Shown here in pieces: positions 1 through 8,474 of a stretch of 62,769 nucleotides of DNA; the first letter of the stretch is position 1; each line of letters begins with the position of its first letter. The translations under genes and the position numbers were made by a program. The notes below the pieces were generated by a model that was not told where the DNA came from, did no database searches, and worked only from the letters and a program-made list of their open reading frames with translations. This stretch comes from Deltaproteobacteria bacterium (GTDB lineage: Bacteria > Desulfobacterota > WTBG01 > CAIYCZ01 > CAIRTM01). Location: contig JAJRXD010000076.1 of assembly GCA_024276465.1 (NCBI GenBank), positions 1 to 62,769 on the forward strand. The letters run 5' to 3'.

Positions 1-2
1 GG

Positions 3-157
3 CTGAACGGAAACCCTGTTTTTTGTTAGCGCGGCGTATGTAGGAGCCGGTTTTAGCCGCGAAAAACAGACCTGTTGCTGCGTAATATCGCGCCTGAAGG
101 CGCTCCTACAGAAAATTATTGATAAGATTTTAACCTGAATCAGGGGTTTTCGTTCAG
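3..157. repeat. Nested inverted-repeat element, copy 1
   Basis: Two layers of inverted repeat are visible. The outer arms are CTGAACGGAAACCCTG at 3-18 and its near complement at 141-157. The inner arms are at 39-62 and 88-110; the right inner arm begins TCGCGCCTGAAGGCGCTCCT. A second copy with the same inner and outer arms lies at 53876-54017. It is a dispersed intergenic repeat, REP- or MITE-like. No coding sequence is seen between 1 and 243. Confidence 0.75.
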
Positions 158-243
158 GCACTATATAGAACTGTCACAGCAATTGGCAGACAGTGGCTAT
201 CCTTAGCTTTTAGAAATGATAATATTTACAGGGAACTGCAATA

Positions 244-717
244 ATGAGCAATATGGTAATTACTAAACAGGGATATCATAATTTACGTGAAAAGCTTCGG
301 AAGCTTAAGTCTTTTGACAGGCAGCAGGTTATTAAAGAGATTCAGGTGGCAGCTGCACATGGCGATCTGTCTGAAAATGCGGAATATGATGCTGCAAAGG
401 AAAAGCAGGTATTTGTTGAAAAACAGATAAGGGATCTTGAGCAAAACCTTTCCAATGCAAAAGTAATTGACCCAAGCACGATCTCATCAGACAAAGTGGT
501 GTTTGGCGCTACTGTGATGCTTGAAGATGAAGACAGGGGAGGTGAGGTGTCTTATCAGATTGTTGGTGCTGAAGAATCCGATGTGGCACAGGGGAAAATC
601 TCTATCAGTTCACCTATTGCAAGAGCCCTGATTGGCAGGGAAGTTGGTGATTATGTTGAGGTAAAGACACCTGGTGGCCTGAGAAGTTATTCGGTTCTGG
701 AAATAACTTTTAAGTGA
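244..717 (+). CDS. greA: Transcription elongation factor GreA
   Basis: This 157-residue protein has the GreA/GreB two-part form. The N-terminal coiled coil carries the conserved acidic tip (GDLSENAEYDAAKE, about residues 39-52), and a C-terminal FKBP-like domain ends with the PGG..SY.V.EI pattern. GreA enters the secondary channel of RNA polymerase and stimulates cleavage of backtracked transcripts. Length fits the family (about 158 residues). The ATG at 244 follows GGGA by about ten bases; a second Met at codon 4 is a possible alternative start. It leads a same-strand run into the ruv genes. Identification is firm from the sequence. Confidence 0.95.
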   Translation: MSNMVITKQGYHNLREKLRKLKSFDRQQVIKEIQVAAAHGDLSENAEYDAAKEKQVFVEKQIRDLEQNLSNAKVIDPSTISSDKVVFGATVMLEDEDRGGEVSYQIVGAEESDVAQGKISISSPIARALIGREVGDYVEVKTPGGLRSYSVLEITFK

Positions 718-730
718 GAGGAAGCAAACA

Positions 731-1093
731 ATGAATTATTGTCTAAAATGCGGAGCAGAATTTTTTGATGATATTGACAGATGTTCTGAATGTGATGAAG
801 CTCTTGTCAGCGAGCAGGTCTGGCAAAAGAGTGTTGCCAAGAAAAAAACAGAGGACAGGGAATTCTTTGTAAAAGTAAAAACAGTTGAGAACCAGTTCGA
901 GGCTGATACTGTGAAGGATGCGCTTGAAAAAGAAGGCATTCCTGTTCTGGTGCGGAGCTTCCACGATACTTCTTTTAATGGTATATTTATTCCTCAAAAA
1001 GGCTGGGGAATTATACTTGTTCCTGACGAACACCTCAAAAAAGCAGAGGGAGTTATAGAAGAATTTTATCGGCAGGGCGATCTGACAACGTAA
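731..1093 (+). CDS. Zinc-ribbon plus DUF2007-type small protein
   Basis: The 120-residue product starts with a CxxC...CxxC zinc ribbon (CLKC at 4-7, CSEC at 18-21). A short ferredoxin-like fold of the DUF2007 kind (putative signal-transducing protein) follows from about residue 47, with a typical F.A...K..LE.EGI pattern. The function of this family is not established. The gene begins 13 bases after greA on the same strand, preceded by GAGGAAG, so it is probably co-transcribed with greA and ruvC. It is clearly a real gene, but the role is unknown. Confidence 0.7.
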   Translation: MNYCLKCGAEFFDDIDRCSECDEALVSEQVWQKSVAKKKTEDREFFVKVKTVENQFEADTVKDALEKEGIPVLVRSFHDTSFNGIFIPQKGWGIILVPDEHLKKAEGVIEEFYRQGDLTT

Positions 1094-1125
1094 CTTCTGT
1101 TTCTGAAAAGATTAACAGATAAAAG

Positions 1126-1647
1126 GTGATCACTGAAAAAGAATGGGATATGGAATACAGTCATATCGGACTTGGAATTGATCCGGGGCTTGCAGCAACC
1201 GGTTATGCTGTTATTGGTACAACTGCAAGAGGAGGAGCCCTTGTTGACTGGGGCTCTTTCAAAACATCAAAAAAGTTTTCCCTGCCGAAAAGACTTCAGA
1301 TTATTTTTAACAATGTTGATGAATTGATCATAAAATGTCAGCCTGTTATGATTGTTATGGAGGATGTATATGTCCTTGACAAGTTTCCCAAAGCAGCCAT
1401 ACAGCTGGGTGAAGTCAGGGGAGTGATCTGTCTTGCTGCCCAGAATAATAGCATTGAAGTAATCAAAATCAGTCCGACTGAAGTCAAAAGCTGTCTTACC
1501 GGTAATGGCAGGGCAACAAAAGTCCAGCTGAACATGGCAGTAAAAAGAGTTTTAGGTGTAAAGGAGGAGATAAAACCCGACCATGCATCAGATGCCGCGG
1601 CTCTTGCGGTTATTGGTCTCTCCAGAAAAGGTTACTATGTGTGGTGA
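1126..1647 (+). CDS. ruvC: Holliday junction resolvase RuvC
   Basis: RuvC is the endonuclease that cuts Holliday junctions symmetrically in concert with the RuvAB helicase. The RNase H-like catalytic residues are visible: Asp19 in GIDPGLAATGYAV, Glu79 in MED, and His153/Asp156 in PDHASDAAAL. The His variant of the third ligand is known from Thermus RuvC. The start is uncertain. GTG at 1126 overlaps an AGGTGATC ribosome-binding-like sequence with no spacing, and the in-frame ATG at 1150 would give a 165-residue protein closer to the usual N-terminus. It lies upstream of ruvA and ruvB, the classical ruvCAB order. Confidence 0.92.
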   Translation: MITEKEWDMEYSHIGLGIDPGLAATGYAVIGTTARGGALVDWGSFKTSKKFSLPKRLQIIFNNVDELIIKCQPVMIVMEDVYVLDKFPKAAIQLGEVRGVICLAAQNNSIEVIKISPTEVKSCLTGNGRATKVQLNMAVKRVLGVKEEIKPDHASDAAALAVIGLSRKGYYVW

Positions 1648-1875
1648 GAACAGAGGGACAAAGGATTAGAGCAAAACAGAATGTAGGAGCGCATTCATGC
1701 GCGAGAGGAATTGGATAAGGCACAGAGGAAAACGGGTTGATGGGTTACGAGTTGCGGGTTGCGAGTTAAAAAATATTTCAACCCGTAACGTTTGGCTAAC
1801 AAAAGATGATATGAAGTAAATATTATTATTTTTTATAAGAAAAGTCTTTGCAACAATAAACCAGGCACAGAGGCA
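1648..1875. other. Intergenic region with degenerate repeat fragments
   Basis: No gene is seen here. The stretch holds half of a REP-like motif (TAGGAGCGC...GCGCGA, about 1683-1704) and a GTTACGAGTT/GCGGGTT tract near 1743-1790 that resembles sequence near 17100-17145. Both look like decayed dispersed repeats. The ruvA ribosome site (GAGG) lies at the right end. Confidence 0.4.
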
Positions 1876-2502
1876 ATGATAAGGTACATTAAGGGCCGGC
1901 TGATGAGGGCGCATGAAGGGCGGATTGTTGTTCTTACCGATGGAATCGGATATGAGATACTACTGCCGGAAATTGTATGGCAGGCTTTTCAGCAGAGAGG
2001 AAAAAACGAGGACTCTGTTGAACTGTTTATTTCCTATCATCAAACCGTCCAGCAGCCCAAACCATCGCTTATTGGTTTTACAACTGAAATCGAACAGGAA
2101 TTCTTTGAGCTTCTGCTCAAAGTGAAGGATATTGGTCCTGTTATGGCCTCGCGGGCTTTTACCCTGCCTGTGCCTGTAATTGCCCGTGCCATAGAAGAAC
2201 GTGATGTTGAGACAATTAAAAAATTAAAGGGGGTCGGCAACCGCAAAGCAAACATGATTATTTCAGAGCTTAATGGCAAGGTCGGTAAATTTGCCTTGAT
2301 GATGGAAGCCGGGAATGAACCTGCCGGAGCACCGGAAAATTTCAGCAAACAGGTCATTGACGTCCTGGTAAAACAGTTAGGGCATGGAAGATCCGAAGCA
2401 GTGAAAATGGTTTCAGCTGCTTTGGAACGAAACAGGGCACTTTCTACCCCTGAGGAGCTTTTTGAAGAGGTTTACCGTGGGACCAAAAAACCGGGCAATT
2501 AA
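1876..2502 (+). CDS. ruvA: Holliday junction branch-migration protein RuvA
   Basis: RuvA binds the four-way junction as a tetramer and loads RuvB. The N-terminal OB fold opens MIRYIKGRL. The middle domain holds the helix-hairpin-helix pair ([13 protein letters not shown] and [12 protein letters not shown]), and the C-terminal three-helix domain that contacts RuvB ends with EELFEEVYR. The length of 208 residues is normal. The ATG at 1876 follows GAGG. The C-terminus is separated from ruvB by only a few bases, which suggests coupled expression. Confidence is high from domain order and context. Confidence 0.94.
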   Translation: MIRYIKGRLMRAHEGRIVVLTDGIGYEILLPEIVWQAFQQRGKNEDSVELFISYHQTVQQPKPSLIGFTTEIEQEFFELLLKVKDIGPVMASRAFTLPVPVIARAIEERDVETIKKLKGVGNRKANMIISELNGKVGKFALMMEAGNEPAGAPENFSKQVIDVLVKQLGHGRSEAVKMVSAALERNRALSTPEELFEEVYRGTKKPGN

Positions 2503-2509
2503 TAAAACA

Positions 2510-3544
2510 ATGGATGATAAAAACCAGTCAGGTCCTGAAGATGATACTGAAGAAAAACACCTGTTTTTTGACTTAAGACCCAGGAATTTTTCTGAGTATA
2601 TAGGGCAAAAACAGGTGGTGGAGACTCTTCAGATTGCGGTTGAAGCAACAGGGAAAAGGCAGGATGTTCTTGATCATGTGCTTCTCTATGGTCCCCCCGG
2701 TCTTGGAAAAACCACCATGGCCCACATAATTTCAAATGAGCTTGATGTTCCCCTCATTCACACTTCAGGTCCAGCCCTTGAAAAGGGGGGGGACCTGATA
2801 AGCATATTAACTCATATTAAACATGGCAACGTGCTTTTTATTGACGAGATACACAGGCTGCCAAAGGTAGTGGAGGAGTTCCTGTATTCAGCCATGGAGG
2901 ATTATGCAGTTGATATAATTTTTGATAAGGGGATGAATGCGAGGAGCTATCGGGCAAAATTAGATCAATTTACCCTTGTGGGTGCTACTACGAGAGCCGG
3001 GCTGCTTTCCCCTCCTCTCAGAGAGAGGTTTGGGATACAACGCTCACTTGACTTCTATTCTGAAGAGGATATTCAGTTTGTTATACAGAGGTCAGCTGCA
3101 ATCCTTAATGTGGAAATAGAATGCGATGCTGCACGTGAAATTGCGCGCAGAGCACGGGGAACCCCAAGGATTGCAAACCAGCTGCTGAGAAGAGTAAGGG
3201 ACTATGCCCAGGTTCGTGCTGATGGAAGGATAACGGTTGAGGTCAGCAGGGAGGCACTTGCACTTGAAGGAATAGATGAAATGGGGCTTAACCTGTTAGA
3301 TGTACGGTTTTTGAAGATAATTATTGACTTTTATAATGGGGGGCCCGCAGGGCTTGAGGCAATTGCTGCCACAATGCAGGAAGAGCCTGATACGCTGATT
3401 GATATGGTGGAGCCTTTTTTGCTGAAAGCAGGGCTTCTGGTAAGAACATCATCCGGAAGGAAGGCAACTGAGCTTGCGTACAGACACCTCAGAAAAACCG
3501 GCAGGGCAACTTCATCAGGGCAGTTGAAGTTGCCAGCAATTTAA
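2510..3544 (+). CDS. ruvB: Holliday junction helicase RuvB
   Basis: RuvB is the hexameric AAA+ motor of branch migration. Counting from the ATG at 2510, Walker A is GPPGLGKT (61-68), Walker B is FIDEIH (110-115), sensor 1 is GATTRAG, and the arginine finger sits in PLRERFG. A winged-helix domain follows at the C-terminus. An in-frame TTG at 2462 would overlap ruvA. The ATG just after the ruvA stop gives 344 residues, matching the family, so I use it although no strong ribosome site is visible. Translational coupling to ruvA would explain this. Confidence 0.95.
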   Translation: MDDKNQSGPEDDTEEKHLFFDLRPRNFSEYIGQKQVVETLQIAVEATGKRQDVLDHVLLYGPPGLGKTTMAHIISNELDVPLIHTSGPALEKGGDLISILTHIKHGNVLFIDEIHRLPKVVEEFLYSAMEDYAVDIIFDKGMNARSYRAKLDQFTLVGATTRAGLLSPPLRERFGIQRSLDFYSEEDIQFVIQRSAAILNVEIECDAAREIARRARGTPRIANQLLRRVRDYAQVRADGRITVEVSREALALEGIDEMGLNLLDVRFLKIIIDFYNGGPAGLEAIAATMQEEPDTLIDMVEPFLLKAGLLVRTSSGRKATELAYRHLRKTGRATSSGQLKLPAI

Positions 3545-3563
3545 TCCCGGGGGAAAGAGAAAG

Positions 3564-4637
3564 TTGAAAGAAAGACAAAAAGTCCTTGTTGCTGATGACA
3601 ACATTTCTATCGTTGATATTATTGAGAAAATACTCCGGAAAAATGGTTATCAGATCATAAGGGCATATGACGGGGAAGAGGCTTTGAACATGGTTTTCAG
3701 CGATCCCCCTGACCTTATTATTTTAGATGTAATAATGCCTAAAATTAACGGGCTGGAGGTCTTGAGGAGACTGAAAAGCAGTGAAGAAACCCGCCTGATT
3801 CCTGTGGTGATGTTGACATCAAAAGATTATGTGGAGGACAGGGTTGCAGGCTATGAGACAGGGGCTGACGATTATATAGCAAAACCTTTTCTTGCTAAAG
3901 AGTTGACAGTGCGCATTAATGGTTTGCTTGAAAAAAAGACATATCTTAATAAAAAAGTTGAGCTTGAAAAACGTGAAGCTCTTGAAAGCATAGTAGACGG
4001 TGTTGCTCATGAAATCAGAAATCCCGTTCTTGCCATTGGAGGATTTGCCAGAAGACTCAGGGACAAACTTTCTCCGGGAGATGATTTGAAGATATATGCC
4101 GATCATATTATTCACGAGGTTGAGCGGCTTGAAAACATGGTGGAAAAAATAATCAATCTTAAAACAATTGCTGTTTCAATCCATGAGCATGTAGATTTGA
4201 AGAAAATATTAGCCGGGGCATTGAGTAAATTTAATCCGGTTATAGCTGAAAAAAAAATAACAGTAAAGCAGCAGTATCCCGATAAGATACCGGAAATAAC
4301 CGGAGACAGTAAAAATCTGCGTGAAGCATTTTCAAATATAATTGAAAATTCCATTGAGGCTGTGAATGATGAGGGCGTAATAACGCTGACAATAAAAGTC
4401 AGTGAGAAGAGGGTTATAATAAGTTTTACTGACTCAGGAAGGGGTATCCCCAAAAGCCAGTTGCCGCATGTTTTTCGCCCTTTTTATACGTCAAAAATGA
4501 CGGGGGCAGGCATGGGGCTTGCTTTGGCGAATCATATTGTTTCACTTCATGGTGGTGATATTGATATATCAAGCACACCAGGCATGGAAACCAGGGTTGA
4601 CATTATCCTGCATGTCACAAGCAGCAATTTAACATAA
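3564..4637 (+). CDS. Receiver-histidine kinase signalling protein
   Basis: A 357-residue soluble protein with an N-terminal receiver domain (acidic pair DD at 11-12, phospho-acceptor Asp55 in ILDVIMPK, Lys near 107 in YIAKPF). A histidine kinase core follows: H-box HEIRNP with His149, an N-box around NIIENSIEAV, G1 DSGRGIP, F-box FRPFYTSK and G2 GAGMGLALA. There is no transmembrane sensor, so the input is probably phosphorylation of its own receiver by another kinase. The start is TTG at 3564 after GGGGGAAAGAGAAAG. It lies 19 bases after ruvB but is unlikely to be functionally tied to it. The partner is unknown. Confidence 0.85.
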   Translation: MKERQKVLVADDNISIVDIIEKILRKNGYQIIRAYDGEEALNMVFSDPPDLIILDVIMPKINGLEVLRRLKSSEETRLIPVVMLTSKDYVEDRVAGYETGADDYIAKPFLAKELTVRINGLLEKKTYLNKKVELEKREALESIVDGVAHEIRNPVLAIGGFARRLRDKLSPGDDLKIYADHIIHEVERLENMVEKIINLKTIAVSIHEHVDLKKILAGALSKFNPVIAEKKITVKQQYPDKIPEITGDSKNLREAFSNIIENSIEAVNDEGVITLTIKVSEKRVIISFTDSGRGIPKSQLPHVFRPFYTSKMTGAGMGLALANHIVSLHGGDIDISSTPGMETRVDIILHVTSSNLT

Positions 4638-4645
4638 ATATTTTA

Positions 4646-4673
4646 TTGAAAAAAAGCTTGTTAAAGTTATAAT
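4646..4673 (+). promoter_or_regulatory. Candidate sigma-70 promoter for the cold-shock gene
   Basis: TTGAAA (4646-4651) and TATAAT (4668-4673) are 16 bases apart. The predicted start near 4680 gives a leader of about 175 bases before the cold-shock gene. A long leader is typical of cspA-type mRNAs, whose structure controls translation with temperature. Confidence 0.5.
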
Positions 4674-4854
4674 TATCGTATAAATAAATTTTTAGTATGG
4701 ATTCAAACTGTTTGAATCATGCAAAGTAGGTTTGATATTTTGAAGTAACTTGATACCGGCCTCTATCGCTCTATCTATGTACAAGCAGGTTTCAAACAAG
4801 CTTCCAAAGTAACAATCCTGCAGGTTATAAAATTAGGAAAGGAGGTATTTGAGC

Positions 4855-5055
4855 ATGGCTGAAGGTCGGGTAAAATGGTTTAATGACAAAAAAGGTTATG
4901 GCTTTATAGAATCCGATGAGCATGGAGATGTATTTGTTCATTACTCAGCTATTGATGGTAGTGGATTTCGAACATTAAGCGAAGGTGAACCTGTAACCTT
5001 TGAGGTTGAGGAGGGTAATAAGGGACTCCAGGCTGTTAAAGTAAAAACAAAATAA
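4855..5055 (+). CDS. Cold-shock domain protein (CspA family)
   Basis: The 66-residue protein is a single cold-shock OB fold with both RNA-binding motifs: RNP1 KGYGFIE and RNP2 VFVHYSAI. Family members bind single-stranded nucleic acid and act as RNA chaperones. ATG at 4855 is chosen because GGAGGT at 4841-4846 lies eight bases upstream; a TTG two codons earlier is poorly placed. The gene stands alone, with its own candidate promoter, a long leader and a strong terminator just downstream. Whether it is cold-induced cannot be read from sequence. Confidence 0.93.
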   Translation: MAEGRVKWFNDKKGYGFIESDEHGDVFVHYSAIDGSGFRTLSEGEPVTFEVEEGNKGLQAVKVKTK

Positions 5056-5072
5056 CAATTTAACATTCAGGT

Positions 5073-5106
5073 AAAAAAGCACCCCGGAAAACCGGGGTGC
5101 TTTTTT
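5073..5106 (+). terminator. Rho-independent terminator after the cold-shock gene
   Basis: A perfect stem GCACCCCGG / CCGGGGTGC with an AAAA loop is flanked by an A-run and a T-run (TTTTTT). It sits 18 bases after the cold-shock stop codon and just before the RND gene. The symmetrical A and T tracts would let it work in both directions. Confidence 0.93.
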
Positions 5107-5111
5107 AATAA

Positions 5112-7613
5112 ATGTTAGCAGATCTGACTGATATTATGAACAGTTTTTCGAAGTTCTATGAGAATACAGTTTTAAAGCACCCCATCATCGTTCTTGCTGT
5201 ACATGCACTGCTGCTTTTGTTTTTTTCCTGTCATGTCAGGAATTTTAAACTTGATGCTTCTCCGGACACCCTGTTGTTAGAAGATGATAAGGACCTGAAG
5301 GCTTATCGCGAGATATGTGAGCGCTATTCAGTAAAATCATTTTTAGTTGTTACGTTTAGCCCTTATGATGATCTGTTCTCTGAAAAATCTTTGGATCTAT
5401 TAAAAAAACTGCGGGATGAGCTGAAGCATTTAGATAGAATCGATTCTATAACAACTCTTCTTGACATACCTTTATTAAAAACTTCCGGTGTCAAACTTAC
5501 GGAGATTACAGCTAACAACATAAAAACGCTTGCTGACCCTTCAGTTGACAGGCAGATGGCAAAACAGGAGATTCTGGATAGCCCCATTTATCAGAATTTA
5601 ATTCTCAGCCCGGACGGTCAAACCACTGCAATAATAATTAACCTCAAGACAGACAGCCACTTTTTTGAACTTTTAAATAAAAGAAATGATCTGTTAGCAA
5701 AAAAACGTGCCGCAAAATTAACCAAAAGTGAAAAGGCCCAACTTAAAAAAACTGTGGCTGAATATGAGGATTACTATGCCTTTTTAAATAATCAGCAGCA
5801 CAGTGACATCGGGAAAATTCGATCTGTTATACAGCCATATAAGGAATATGGCGTTGTTTACTTAGGCGGAATGCCGATGATCGCTGATGATATGGTTTCA
5901 TTCATTAAGAATGATCTGATGTTGTTCGGCTTTGGTGTGTTTATTTTTATAGTAATAACACTGATAATTATATTCCGCGAAACGCGATGGGTGTTTTTGC
6001 CCCTGTTATGCTGTTTTTTCTCGGTTCTTATCATGATAGGCATGCTGGGCCTTCTCAACTGGAAAGTGACGATCATATCATCCAATTTTATATCATTAAT
6101 GCTGATCCTTACCATGTCCATGAACATTCATCTTGCTGTACGGTACAGGCAGCTTTGCAGGGAGATGTCCACTGAAACTCAGCTCAGTATTGTTACTGTC
6201 ATGGTCAGGAAAATGGTACTGCCCTGTCTTTATACTGCCTTGACAACTATTCTGGCCTTCAGTTCACTGGTCTTCAGCGGTATTAAACCGGTTATTGATT
6301 TTGGATGGATGATGACCATTGGACTGGCTGTCACTTTTTTAACTTCATTTTTACTGTTTCCTGCTGTCCTGCTGTTACTTAAAAAGTCTCCCCCATTGAC
6401 GGATGAGAAAACACACTCGGCGTTTACATCCATGCTTGCAGAACTTGCCAGGTCACATGGTGGAAAAGTAATTTTTATATCACTTTTGTTTGCAGTTGTC
6501 AGCGCAATTGGCATTACAAAACTGAAGGTCGAAAACAGTTTTATCAATTATTTTCGTGAAAAAACCGAAATATATCAGGGGTTAAAGCTGATAGATGACA
6601 AATTAGGAGGCACTGCGCCCCTTGACATAATACTTAAGTTTGGAGAAAAGCAGAAAGACAGGATGCCGGATAAAAACCTGTCTGAAACTGATGAGGATGA
6701 TTTTGACTGGGTTGTTGATTATGACCCGAGTGATTACTGGATTACCCCTTTTAAGGTTAAAAGAATTGAAGAGGTTCAGGATTATTTAGAATCATTTCCC
6801 GCTGTTGGAAAGGTTTTGTCTCTGGCATCTGTTGTCAGAGCAGCAGAGCAGTTGAATGGGGGGAAAGAATTTGATGGTCTTGAGCTTGGCGTACTGTATA
6901 AAAAAATACCTGAGGAAATTAAAACTGAGATACTTGATCATTATGTTTCAGTTGAATATAATGAAGCCAGAATTTCTCTGTTTGTTTTAGACTCATTAAA
7001 AAATCTTCGCAGAAAAGAACTTTTAGAAAAAATCAGAAATGGTCTTGTTAACAAGCTTGGATTTTCAGAAAACAGATTTACAATAGCCGGCATGTTAGTG
7101 CTATACAATAACATGCTGCAAAGCCTGTTCAGATCCCAGATTTTAACTCTCGGCATCGTGCTGGCAGGCATAGCACTCATGTTGTTCATCCTGTTCAGAT
7201 CCATTATTCTCTCCATAATCGGTATAATTCCAAATTTGTTAGCAGTAGGCATTGTGCTTGGGATAATGGGGTTGTTAAACATACCTCTTGATTTGATGAC
7301 AATCACCATTGCGGCCATTACAATGGGGATAGCAATTGACAACAGTATTCACTATATATACAGGTTTAAAGAAGAATTCGCTGAAAATGGCAATTATGCT
7401 GAAACCCTGCAACTATGTCATGAGAATGTGGGAAAAGCTATTCTTAATACTTCTGTAACGATAATATTTGGTTTCTCCATACTGATTTTATCAAACTTTA
7501 TTCCGACTTTATACTTTGGCATTTTTACAGGGCTTGCCATGTTTATGGCAATGCTGGCAATTTTGATATTGTTGCCAAGGCTGATTCTGATTTGGCAACC
7601 ATTTAAGAATTAG
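5112..7613 (+). CDS. RND/MMPL-family exporter, HpnN-like
   Basis: An 833-residue inner-membrane protein with the two-fold RND layout. A first membrane helix at about 22-40 precedes a large periplasmic loop and then a block of helices at about 268-430. This pattern repeats with a helix near 453, a second loop and a helix block at about 680-825. The acidic relay-like sequence GIAIDNSIHYIYRF is in the second block. Together with the downstream MlaC-like gene it resembles the hopanoid-associated HpnN/HpnM pair, but no hopanoid genes are present here, so a lipid-export role is inference. The start is uncertain: ATG 5112 lacks a ribosome site and ATG 5136 is an alternative. Confidence 0.8.
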   Translation: MLADLTDIMNSFSKFYENTVLKHPIIVLAVHALLLLFFSCHVRNFKLDASPDTLLLEDDKDLKAYREICERYSVKSFLVVTFSPYDDLFSEKSLDLLKKLRDELKHLDRIDSITTLLDIPLLKTSGVKLTEITANNIKTLADPSVDRQMAKQEILDSPIYQNLILSPDGQTTAIIINLKTDSHFFELLNKRNDLLAKKRAAKLTKSEKAQLKKTVAEYEDYYAFLNNQQHSDIGKIRSVIQPYKEYGVVYLGGMPMIADDMVSFIKNDLMLFGFGVFIFIVITLIIIFRETRWVFLPLLCCFFSVLIMIGMLGLLNWKVTIISSNFISLMLILTMSMNIHLAVRYRQLCREMSTETQLSIVTVMVRKMVLPCLYTALTTILAFSSLVFSGIKPVIDFGWMMTIGLAVTFLTSFLLFPAVLLLLKKSPPLTDEKTHSAFTSMLAELARSHGGKVIFISLLFAVVSAIGITKLKVENSFINYFREKTEIYQGLKLIDDKLGGTAPLDIILKFGEKQKDRMPDKNLSETDEDDFDWVVDYDPSDYWITPFKVKRIEEVQDYLESFPAVGKVLSLASVVRAAEQLNGGKEFDGLELGVLYKKIPEEIKTEILDHYVSVEYNEARISLFVLDSLKNLRRKELLEKIRNGLVNKLGFSENRFTIAGMLVLYNNMLQSLFRSQILTLGIVLAGIALMLFILFRSIILSIIGIIPNLLAVGIVLGIMGLLNIPLDLMTITIAAITMGIAIDNSIHYIYRFKEEFAENGNYAETLQLCHENVGKAILNTSVTIIFGFSILILSNFIPTLYFGIFTGLAMFMAMLAILILLPRLILIWQPFKN

Positions 7614-7649
7614 AACGATTTTATAATTTTAATGAAACCTGGAGGAATA

Positions 7650-8303
7650 ATGAGAAAAAACCGGAATAAATTTTATATTACTGCTGCTTTTCTTGTATTG
7701 GTGGTTTTGCTGTTTGTGGCTTCTGAAGTATCTGCAGGACCTGCCACTGATCAACTTAAAGGAACCCTTGAACAGATTATTAAAGTTCTTAATGACCCGT
7801 CCCTTAAAAGCCCTGAGAAAGTGGGAACAAGACGTGATCTGCTCCTCAAGCTGATAAAAGGAAGATTTCAGGAGGAGGAGTTTTCTAAAAGGGTTTTGGG
7901 GTCTTACTGGAAGGAAAGGACTGAAGAAGAAAAAAAGGAGTTTATCAAAATATTCATTGAGCTTCTTGCACGTACATATTTTGATAAAATAGATATGTAT
8001 CTTGCAAAAGCAAAGAATTTGTCCAATAACAACATTCATTATCTGAACGAAACCGTGAAGGGAGATTATGCTGTAGTTGCGACAAAGGTGATTATCAGTC
8101 AGGACAACGAACTGCCTGTTTATTATCGTCTTATAAACAATAACAACAACTGGCTTGTCTGTGACATAGCAATTGAAGGGGTCAGCCTTGTAAAAAATTA
8201 TCGTGCCCAATTCACTGAGATGTTAGCTGATTCGTCTTTCAAGGATGTTATTGCAAAACTGGAAGCCAAGCTGAAGACCGGTAATGCAGCTATAAAGAAA
8301 TAA
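7650..8303 (+). CDS. MlaC/Ttg2D-family periplasmic lipid-binding protein
   Basis: A 217-residue protein with an N-terminal signal peptide (about residues 1-30) and the MlaC (toluene tolerance Ttg2/HpnM) pattern. It has the early LK.TLEQIIKVL segment, KRVLGSYWKERTEEEKKEFIKIF in the middle (split here across the core), and a C-terminal NNWLVCDIAIEGVSLVKNYR stretch. Family members carry phospholipid or related lipid across the periplasm. ATG 7650 follows GGAGG and is preferred over ATG 7632. It starts 36 bases after the RND gene, so the two are probably one operon. Confidence 0.86.
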   Translation: MRKNRNKFYITAAFLVLVVLLFVASEVSAGPATDQLKGTLEQIIKVLNDPSLKSPEKVGTRRDLLLKLIKGRFQEEEFSKRVLGSYWKERTEEEKKEFIKIFIELLARTYFDKIDMYLAKAKNLSNNNIHYLNETVKGDYAVVATKVIISQDNELPVYYRLINNNNNWLVCDIAIEGVSLVKNYRAQFTEMLADSSFKDVIAKLEAKLKTGNAAIKK

Positions 8304-8348
8304 TTTAAAAAATTTTTTATTGACAAAACAGTAATAAGTCTAAATTGC

Positions 8349-8473
8349 GATGGCAAAGTAAAAAGCTTCAAATTCAAGGCGCGCAAATCCTGAGGAATGA
8401 AGCGTACTTACTGTACGTTGCAATGACGAAGAATGTAGCACAACGCCGAAGTTGGACTTTTTACGAAGCCATC
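8349..8473. repeat. 125-bp imperfect palindromic repeat between convergent genes
   Basis: The ends are inverted: GATGGCAAAGTAAAAAG at the left and CTTTTTACGAAGCCATC at the right (14 of 17 match). The centre is the palindrome CGTACTTACTGTACG. The arms match loosely throughout, so the whole element can fold into one long hairpin. It fills the gap between the MlaC-like and MlaA-like genes and could act as a transcription barrier. It looks like a dispersed, MITE-like element. Confidence 0.7.
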
Positions 8474-8474
8474 T

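Noticed and set aside
5112-8303. Naming the pair hpnN/hpnM
   Set aside because: The resemblance is real but no hopanoid synthesis gene is present, so the substrate would be invented.
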